From contig CANREH010000007.1 of assembly GCA_947629585.1 (NCBI GenBank), forward strand, positions 1-59,410: a DNA stretch of 59,410 bases, given 5' to 3'. The notes beneath the pieces were generated by a model that did not search any database, was not told the DNA's origin, and saw only the letters and a program-made list of their open reading frames with translations. Made by a program: the position numbers and the translations under genes. Shown here in pieces: positions 53,767 through 59,410 of the stretch; within the stretch, counting starts at the first letter, position 1; each line of letters begins with the position of its first letter. This DNA is from an uncultured Lachnospiraceae bacterium (GTDB lineage: Bacteria > Bacillota > Clostridia > Lachnospirales > Lachnospiraceae).

Positions 53767-55416
53767 TTAATCCCAATCATCATTCAGCCAGTTACGCAAA
53801 AGCTGGGCAACGGCTTCCGGATTCTCATCAACAAATTTCTCAATCATCTTGCGGGTCTCAGATTTCTCACTGAATTCAACATCTTCAAGCGACTGATTTT
53901 CCTTCGTACCGGCAAGAATCGTCTCCACGGAAAGCTCCGGCTCCACTTCGGTAACCTCTACCGGCGCCGTTCCTCTCAGGACTACGAAAATCAGGAGTGC
54001 AATAATCAAAACTGCAAGCACTACCATCAATATATTTGCCGGATTCCGGAAGAACGCAACCACCGGATTGCTGCTTCCGGAAAGGCTGTACTGGAAATAT
54101 GGCATTTCCCGCCCGACAATGGTGATGTTGGCAGCATCCAGCCCTGTTGTAGACGCTACAAGCTGATAAATCGCCTCGTCCACTTCCACTGCCGTCTCCG
54201 TGTCATTAGCGGCAATAAATTCATCAAACGTCATATCGTCCAATGTGCCGTTATTCCTTAAAATATCTTCATCGTAAGTAATATATCTTGTAAGCACCAC
54301 GGAAAGCGTGGAATTTGCCCTGTCCAACGTCCCCATTTCCCTGACCGTTGACTGCTTTAAGGTATCCAAGGCATACTTATACTTATCCAGTGTCGTCTCG
54401 CCGGACGCCGCGCCTGTACTCCCAAGCATATAATCCGTATCATCCGAATCATTAGAGTCTGTTCCCGGCGTGCCTCCGGTGCCGGAAGTGCTGGAATTTT
54501 CATAATTATAGCTTTCCGTAAAATATCCCTGCTCATTGCCGTCCGGAACACTGAACTGCGTCAGTTCTTCCTCCACCTGATCCATATTAAACTCCAGGCC
54601 GCTTGTCCCGACCGTGGCATCGTCCCATCCGGTCTTTAACAAGACAGCCTCCAGATCATCGCTGATGCTTTTCCTGGATTGGACTTTATAATCTTCCTTT
54701 GTCTTGATGCTGCCGCTCATGCCTTCGGATTCCGTCCCATTATAGAGAAGCTCCCCGGCAGTATCCATAATGCGGATATTGGCAGTATCCACATTGCCGA
54801 CACTGTTTGCCATAACTTCCGCCAGAGCCTGCGCATATTCCGGCTCCATCGTGTCATTCAGCGTCAGAATAGCCGTAACGCTGATCGGCTCCTCTGACTG
54901 AAGGATATTATAAGGATCGGTCGGATCATCAATCATGACTTTGGCATCATCTACAATATCAAGCGCCGCCAGATTCCTGCGCAGCTCATTCTGCAGGGCA
55001 AGGTTATTCCTGACTTCTTTATCAGAAGCCGTCGCACTGATACCGGTATCCAACGCCCAGTTCCAGTCAAGCTCCAAAGAAGTGTCGGTAGACTCTAACC
55101 CCTCCTGGGCCAGCAGAAGAACCGCCGACTGATAATCTGACTTCTTTACTGTAATGATATTCGTTGATGTATCGTAATTATTTTTGATTGAATTTTCATT
55201 CAATACCGCAATAATATCGCTGGCGCTTTTATTATCTTCGCATTTTGTCAGTTCCACATAGGTAGGCCTTGATAATATGTAAGATAAAAACACTATCATA
55301 AGAAATACAACAGCAATGACACTGATAATAATAGTCTTTTGCTTGTTTGTATACCGATTCCAGAATTCCAGCAGCTTTTGGGGAATCTGTTTTATTCGTT
55401 CAGTCATAGCTGACAC
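53767..55416 (-). CDS. fliF: flagellar MS-ring protein FliF
   Basis: 549 residues. First membrane helix near residue 30-48 (IIISVIAVVFLMIVFLSYIL), secretin-like ring-building motifs (LRRNLAALDIVDDAKVMID, ALAEVMANSVGNVDTANIRI), a second helix about 430-465 (ILMVVLAVLIIALLIFVVL), and the C-terminal FliG-binding peptide (VDENPEAVAQLLRNWL). Base of the basal body. ATG at 55416. Confidence 0.96.
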   Translation of the reverse strand: MSAMTERIKQIPQKLLEFWNRYTNKQKTIIISVIAVVFLMIVFLSYILSRPTYVELTKCEDNKSASDIIAVLNENSIKNNYDTSTNIITVKKSDYQSAVLLLAQEGLESTDTSLELDWNWALDTGISATASDKEVRNNLALQNELRRNLAALDIVDDAKVMIDDPTDPYNILQSEEPISVTAILTLNDTMEPEYAQALAEVMANSVGNVDTANIRIMDTAGELLYNGTESEGMSGSIKTKEDYKVQSRKSISDDLEAVLLKTGWDDATVGTSGLEFNMDQVEEELTQFSVPDGNEQGYFTESYNYENSSTSGTGGTPGTDSNDSDDTDYMLGSTGAASGETTLDKYKYALDTLKQSTVREMGTLDRANSTLSVVLTRYITYDEDILRNNGTLDDMTFDEFIAANDTETAVEVDEAIYQLVASTTGLDAANITIVGREMPYFQYSLSGSSNPVVAFFRNPANILMVVLAVLIIALLIFVVLRGTAPVEVTEVEPELSVETILAGTKENQSLEDVEFSEKSETRKMIEKFVDENPEAVAQLLRNWLNDDWD

Positions 55417-55444
55417 TCCTCACCTTTGGTTACAGTATTATAGA

Positions 55445-55771
55445 TTAGAACTGTAAATTCATAATCTCTTTATAAGCATCCACGATTGCGCCGCGTACTG
55501 CAATTGTATACTGTAATGACAAATTTGCTTTTTGCTGTGCAACCTGAAGGTCATGTGTACTGTCAGTCTGACCGATTGCGTATTTTATCTCTTCTTCTTC
55601 TGCTCTGTTTGTCAGCTCGTCTGTCTCATTCACCAGGGAAAGCGCTGACTGAAATAAGGCGTCAAAGGTTGCGTTATTGGTGGTATCTGCCTGTTCTGCC
55701 GCTTTCCTTGCAGAAACGACGCCTCCTATTTCCCGATAAGCCCGAACAGATGACAAATCATCGATTACCAT
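55445..55771 (-). CDS. fliE: flagellar hook-basal body protein FliE
   Basis: 108 residues. FliE pattern: NNATFDALFQSALSLVNETDEL and the C-terminal DLQVAQQKANLSLQYTIAVR, GAIVDAYKEIMNLQF. Links the MS ring and the rod. ATG at 55771 behind GGGGGA. 18 nt after flgC. Confidence 0.95.
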   Translation of the reverse strand: MVIDDLSSVRAYREIGGVVSARKAAEQADTTNNATFDALFQSALSLVNETDELTNRAEEEEIKYAIGQTDSTHDLQVAQQKANLSLQYTIAVRGAIVDAYKEIMNLQF

Positions 55772-55789
55772 AAAAAATCCCCCTATACA

Positions 55790-56233
55790 TTATGATTTTC
55801 CAACATCTAAGCCCCGCATCGCCATGCTTTTGGCGGCATTGAAAGCTGTTACATTCGCTTCATAAGACCGGCTGGCATCAATCATGTTTGTCATCTCCGT
55901 AATGGTACTTACATTCGGGTAAGTAACATAACCATCCTCATCGGCATCCGGATGGGAAGGATCGTAAACCATATTCATCGGCGTTTCATAATCCTCGGTA
56001 ACAGCAGACACCTTTACGCCTGTCCCCGTTGTCCCACATGCAAGCGCCAGTGTTTCATAAAAGCTGTTCGATACCGCCTTTTCCTCAAAAACCACCGTCT
56101 GGCGGCGGTATACATTGCCGTTTTCATCCCTTGTGGTATTTACGTTTGCAATATTTTCCGCAATGATATCTGTCCGGAACTGCTGCGCCGTCATACCACT
56201 GGCACTAATATTCATAGCGCTGAATATTGACAT
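55790..56233 (-). CDS. flgC: flagellar basal-body rod protein FlgC
   Basis: 147 residues. N-terminal rod motif SAMNISASGMTAQQFRTDII followed by ENIANVNTTRDENG, and the C-terminal ASRSYEANVTAFNAAKSM. Proximal rod protein. ATG at 56233 with AAGGAG 8 nt upstream; the frame upstream starts with an unneeded GTG. Confidence 0.95.
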   Translation of the reverse strand: MSIFSAMNISASGMTAQQFRTDIIAENIANVNTTRDENGNVYRRQTVVFEEKAVSNSFYETLALACGTTGTGVKVSAVTEDYETPMNMVYDPSHPDADEDGYVTYPNVSTITEMTNMIDASRSYEANVTAFNAAKSMAMRGLDVGKS

Positions 56234-56267
56234 AAAATACACTCCTTCTTCTCTGATTTCTATCCTA

Positions 56268-56660
56268 TCAGCTTTGTGCGTTAAGTACAGAACGCAGCCT
56301 CGAAAACTCCTGTGTCATAGAATCCAGTAATGTGTAATAACGGATCTGGTTCTGGGCAAGGTAAGCCGATTCTGTATTCATATCGACATTATTCCCGTCA
56401 ATCCGGTAACTGAGCGTCGATTCATCGATATAGGTATTGGCATTCAACGCCGACAAATCCAGATTCTGGATATCTCCATCTAGATCATCCCCTCCGCCAA
56501 GCGCCTCGGTAAGATATGCCTCAAACTGCACGTCTTTCCTTTTATAACCGGGAGTATCGTCATTGGCAATATTATTCGCAATCACGGTATTTCTTGCCCA
56601 ACTGGCATCCGCTGCTTTATCCAACACATTGATATAATTATATGCACCCGATAATATCAT
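56268..56660 (-). CDS. flgB: flagellar basal-body rod protein FlgB
   Basis: 130 residues. ARNTVIANNIANDDTPGYKR near the N-terminus and the C-terminal NVDMNTESAYLAQNQIRYYT mark FlgB. First gene of the fla/che operon. ATG at 56660 with AAAGGA 9 nt upstream, preferred over 56705. Promoter at 56688-56715. Confidence 0.94.
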   Translation of the reverse strand: MILSGAYNYINVLDKAADASWARNTVIANNIANDDTPGYKRKDVQFEAYLTEALGGGDDLDGDIQNLDLSALNANTYIDESTLSYRIDGNNVDMNTESAYLAQNQIRYYTLLDSMTQEFSRLRSVLNAQS

Positions 56661-56687
56661 GCACACACATCCTTTCTCTAGTATATT

Positions 56688-56715
56688 ATTATAATAAAAA
56701 ATCACAAAAAAACAA
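56688..56715 (-). promoter_or_regulatory. probable fla/che operon promoter
   Basis: Minus-strand TTGTTT (56710-56715), a 16-nt AT-rich spacer and TATAAT (56688-56693), 27 nt before the flgB start. It lies in the only long gap between codY and the flagellar genes. The AT-rich context lowers certainty of the exact boxes. Confidence 0.6.
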
Positions 56716-56787
56716 GTTATTTTTACAAAAAAACATACTTTATCAACAAGTTAGTTCCTATTTCCTATTTTTTTATCCCCGCAGCCA

Positions 56788-57543
56788 TTAAATTTTTTGA
56801 AAAATAAGATCATTTAATACCGTAACAGAAGTTCCTTTTTTTCCGGCAGAATGAACTTCCACAATTCCGGCGCTCGCTAACTTCCGGAGCGCATTGACGA
56901 TTACGGAGCGTGTAATCCCTGTCTTTTCTGACAGGCGGCTTGCTACCAAAAGCCCCTGTTCCCCTTTGATTTCCCTGAAAACATGGCCGACCGCCTCTAA
57001 TTCCGTCGCGGAAAGCATTGCCATAGCGGCGTCCACGCTCTGCCTGCTGTGGGATTTTTCCAAATCCTCCGCTTTCACGGAACGGAGCATTTCCAGACCC
57101 ACCACCGTCGTCCCATATTCGCTTAAAATAATATCGTCAAGCGTATATGGGCTGTCCTGGCGGTACTGAAATACCGTCCCCAGGCGTTCTCCCGACATCT
57201 CGATCGGCGTAATCATGGCATGGTACTCCTTCGCTTCCTTTTCCGGAAAACCAAGCATTAAAAGGTTGACATTTTCATTCGTAGAAAGAACCGCCAAAAG
57301 GCGGTCATTTAAGCTTCCTTTTAAATAACCGCCCAGGCTTGTATCTGAAAATTCCGACAGCGGCAATACGCTGTCATGCTCCGCAATTCCGAGTATCTTC
57401 CCTTTGGCGCTGACAACAAAGATACTGGAAAAAAGTATATCCGAAAGGACAGCGCAGATATCGCCAAATTCCAGCCTCTGCGCAGGATTATTGTGCAGAA
57501 GGCGGTTAATTTTCCTTGTGCTGTCCAAAAGCTGTAAACTCAT
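56788..57543 (-). CDS. codY: global nutrient-responsive repressor CodY
   Basis: 251 residues. N-terminal GAF domain binding branched-chain amino acids (LFSSIFVVSAKGKILG, GGYLKGSLNDRLLAVL), a linker helix and a C-terminal winged helix (ASRLSEKTGITRSVIVNALR, KLASAGIVEVHSAG). With GTP as second effector in the family. ATG overlaps the topA stop by 4 nt (ATGA). Lies directly upstream of the flagellar operon, as in B. subtilis, where CodY represses it. Confidence 0.96.
   Translation of the reverse strand: MSLQLLDSTRKINRLLHNNPAQRLEFGDICAVLSDILFSSIFVVSAKGKILGIAEHDSVLPLSEFSDTSLGGYLKGSLNDRLLAVLSTNENVNLLMLGFPEKEAKEYHAMITPIEMSGERLGTVFQYRQDSPYTLDDIILSEYGTTVVGLEMLRSVKAEDLEKSHSRQSVDAAMAMLSATELEAVGHVFREIKGEQGLLVASRLSEKTGITRSVIVNALRKLASAGIVEVHSAGKKGTSVTVLNDLIFQKI
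56791..56805. promoter_or_regulatory. candidate CodY box at the codY 3' end
   Basis: AATTTTTTGAAAAAT at 56791-56805 differs at two positions from the CodY consensus AATTTTCWGAAAATT. It overlaps the last codons of codY and lies about 75 bp upstream of the fla/che -35 box. In AT-rich DNA such a match can arise by chance. Confidence 0.35.
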
Positions 57544-59410
57544 GCTCCCCTCACCGCTTCCTTTGCCGCATTCGCTTCCGTATAATTACAGGTCTCTCCC
57601 ATACAGACTAATTTCGTCCCCTTTTCCAGCAGGACCTCCCCGCAGACAGGGCATTTTTTGGAGGACGGCTTCTGCCACGACATAAAATCACATTCCGGGC
57701 TTCCCTCACATCCAAAATACCGGCGTCCCTTTTTCGTCTTTTTAATAACAATCTCTTTCCCGCATTTCGGGCACGGCACCCCAATCTTTTCAAAATAAGG
57801 CTTCGTGTTCCTGCAGTCAGGGAATCCCGGACAGGCAAGGAACTTTCCATGAGGGCCGTACTTGATTACCATATTTTTCCCGCAGAGCTCACATGGGATA
57901 TCCGTCACTTCATCCTCGATCTTTACCTCTCCTAACTCCTCCTGCGCTTTCTCCACAGCTTCTTCCAGATCCGGATAGAAATTGCTTACCACGGTCTTCC
58001 AGGAAACATTCCCTGTCTCCACCGCGTCCAGAAGGCTTTCCAGATTGGCAGTAAAATTCATATCCACAATCGTCGGGAACGCCTGTTCCATTATGCGGTT
58101 TACAACCTCTCCCAGCTCCGTAACATAGAGATTTTTATTTTCTTTCGCCACATACCTTCTGGAAATAATCGTGGTAATGGTCGGCGCATAGGTACTTGGG
58201 CGCCCAATCCCCAGCTCCTCCATCGTCTTTACCAGGGCGGCCTCCGTAAAATGCGCCGGCGGCTGCGTAAAATGCTGCTTTCCTTCCAGAGCTTCCAGCG
58301 AAAGCTCACTTTCCGTACTGATATCGCCGGAGAGCAACCCATTCTCCTTCTTTTCCTCTTCCTCTGCGTAAACGCTGTGATACCCCTCAAACTTTACTTT
58401 GGAGGAAGACGCGCTGAAACGGTACTTCCCGGCATCTATCTTAATAGAAAGCGTTTCATAAACCACCGCTTCCATACGGCTTGCCACAAAACGCTTCCAG
58501 ATAAGCTGGTATAAACGGAACTGATCCCTCGATAAGGACTCCTTTACCTGCACCGGGGAAAGCTCCACATAGGTCGGGCGGATGGCCTCATGCGCATCCT
58601 GGATCTTCTTGCCCGGATTTTTTACGGAGACATTTTTATTTACATAATTGCTTCCATAATTCTTTTCAATATATTCCTTGCACGCCTGATCCGCTTCTTC
58701 GGAAATCCTTGTGGAATCGGTACGCAGATACGTAATCAGACCAATCGTCCCATGCCCTTTCACATCGACCCCTTCGTAAAGCTGCTGCGCTAACCGCATG
58801 GTTTTCTGCGTGGAAAAATTGAGGACCTTCGCCGCTTCCTGCTGGAGGGTACTGGTCGTAAACGGATACGGCGCTTTTCTGGAACGCTCCCCCTTTTTCA
58901 CCTCAGCAATGGAAATGGCGGCATTTTCCACAGCCTGTTTTATTTCCTTCATTTCCTCTTCGCTGTGAATCGTCAGCTTTTCCGACAAAGTCCCATAAAA
59001 ATGCGCCGTTAACGGCTTCTTCATCCCTTTTACCCGGAACACGGCGTCCAACGTCCAGTATTCCTCCGGTATAAACGCATTGATCTCATTTTCACGCTCA
59101 CAGATTAATTTGAGCACCACCGACTGCACGCGTCCTGCGCTCAGGCCCCTCTTTACCTTCGCCCACAGCAGCGGGCTGATCCGGTAGCCTACCATGCGGT
59201 CCAGCATACGGCGCGCCTGCTGGGCGTCCACAAGATCCATATCAATTTCCCGTGCCTGCTTAATCGACGCCTTCACGGCATTCTTTGTAATCTCATTAAA
59301 CGTAATTCTTTTTGCCTTTTTGTCCCCTTCCAGCTTCAGCGCCTTCTCGCTTTCACTGCCCATATCCCGGATCTCATCACAGTAGTCGTTCGCATTCAGG
59401 CCAGTCTCTG
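57540..59410 (-). CDS. topA: DNA topoisomerase I, N-terminus cut by window end
   Basis: The frame is open to the window edge; 623 codons are visible. Relaxes negative supercoils. Seen: KRITFNEITKNAVKASIKQ, DLVDAQQARRMLDRMVGYRI, KRGLSAGRVQSVVLKLICE, the active-site tyrosine in ITYLRTDSTRIS, GIGRPSTYAPTI, and three C-terminal zinc-ribbon modules (CELCGKNM, CPKCGKEI, CPVCGEVL). The Toprim domain is missing because of the cut. The first visible residues (NANDYCDEIRDMGSESEK) look like an insertion before KRITFNEI. Ends in a 4-nt overlap with codY. Confidence 0.95.
   Translation of the reverse strand, partial: ETGLNANDYCDEIRDMGSESEKALKLEGDKKAKRITFNEITKNAVKASIKQAREIDMDLVDAQQARRMLDRMVGYRISPLLWAKVKRGLSAGRVQSVVLKLICERENEINAFIPEEYWTLDAVFRVKGMKKPLTAHFYGTLSEKLTIHSEEEMKEIKQAVENAAISIAEVKKGERSRKAPYPFTTSTLQQEAAKVLNFSTQKTMRLAQQLYEGVDVKGHGTIGLITYLRTDSTRISEEADQACKEYIEKNYGSNYVNKNVSVKNPGKKIQDAHEAIRPTYVELSPVQVKESLSRDQFRLYQLIWKRFVASRMEAVVYETLSIKIDAGKYRFSASSSKVKFEGYHSVYAEEEEKKENGLLSGDISTESELSLEALEGKQHFTQPPAHFTEAALVKTMEELGIGRPSTYAPTITTIISRRYVAKENKNLYVTELGEVVNRIMEQAFPTIVDMNFTANLESLLDAVETGNVSWKTVVSNFYPDLEEAVEKAQEELGEVKIEDEVTDIPCELCGKNMVIKYGPHGKFLACPGFPDCRNTKPYFEKIGVPCPKCGKEIVIKKTKKGRRYFGCEGSPECDFMSWQKPSSKKCPVCGEVLLEKGTKLVCMGETCNYTEANAAKEAVRGA

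Overview
The window looks like a chromosomal segment of a motile Lachnospiraceae-type clostridium (Firmicutes). Evidence: codY, an hrcA-grpE-dnaK-dnaJ operon under a perfect CIRCE element, a DnaK without the insertion typical of Gram-negative Hsp70s, a B. subtilis-like fla/che gene order, FliY in place of FliN, cheC/cheD, flbD (swrD), flhF/flhG, and several small proteins (an HPr-like protein without the active His, a DUF5721-like protein, a Cys-rich miniprotein) that I associate with this family. Species cannot be fixed from the sequence. All genes are on the minus strand except two small ones (4746-4982 and 12191-12382), so read the map from right to left.

Right part (59410 to 21057): topA (5' end cut by the window) overlaps codY, followed by one very long fla/che operon: flgB-flgC-fliE-fliF-fliG-fliH-fliI-fliJ-ylxF/motE-like-fliK-flgD-TIGR02530-flgE-flbD-motA-motB-fliL-fliM-fliY-cheY-fliO-fliP-fliQ-fliR-flhB-flhA-flhF-flhG-ycgR-cheB-cheA-cheW-cheC-cheD-(small membrane protein)-sigD-fapA-(small basic protein)-(SwrB-like membrane coiled coil)-(MltG N-subdomain-like protein). 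It encodes rod and hook parts, MS- and C-ring, export apparatus, stator, the chemotaxis phosphorelay with three CheC-type phosphatases or relatives, and the flagellar sigma factor. cheR, MCPs, flagellin, flgM and the filament cap are not here. A 174-bp MITE-like palindromic element sits between flbD and flgE, and a perfect 14-bp hairpin sits between fliF and fliG.

Middle part (21056 to 12383): gdhA behind a long structured leader, then an arylsulfotransferase-like lipid-anchored or membrane-anchored protein with apparently lost catalytic histidines, argS, and a 1055-residue hybrid sensor kinase with a 7TM sensor, closed by a strong intrinsic terminator.

Left part (12382 to 1): a Cys-rich miniprotein (+), a DUF5721-like protein, the CIRCE-controlled heat-shock operon hrcA-grpE-dnaK-dnaJ, purA with an operator-like dyad over its promoter, an HPr-like gene (+) convergent with purA, then mtaB and two overlapping ABC exporter half-transporters forming a probable heterodimer, the second of them cut by the window start.

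Candidates for something not well described: the 3' accessory module of the fla/che operon (21057-22925 plus 25434-25724), the gdhA leader, the MITE-like element, the degenerate arylsulfotransferase, and the possible CodY box between codY and the flagellar promoter. No phage, IS transposase, CRISPR array, rRNA or tRNA gene was recognised.
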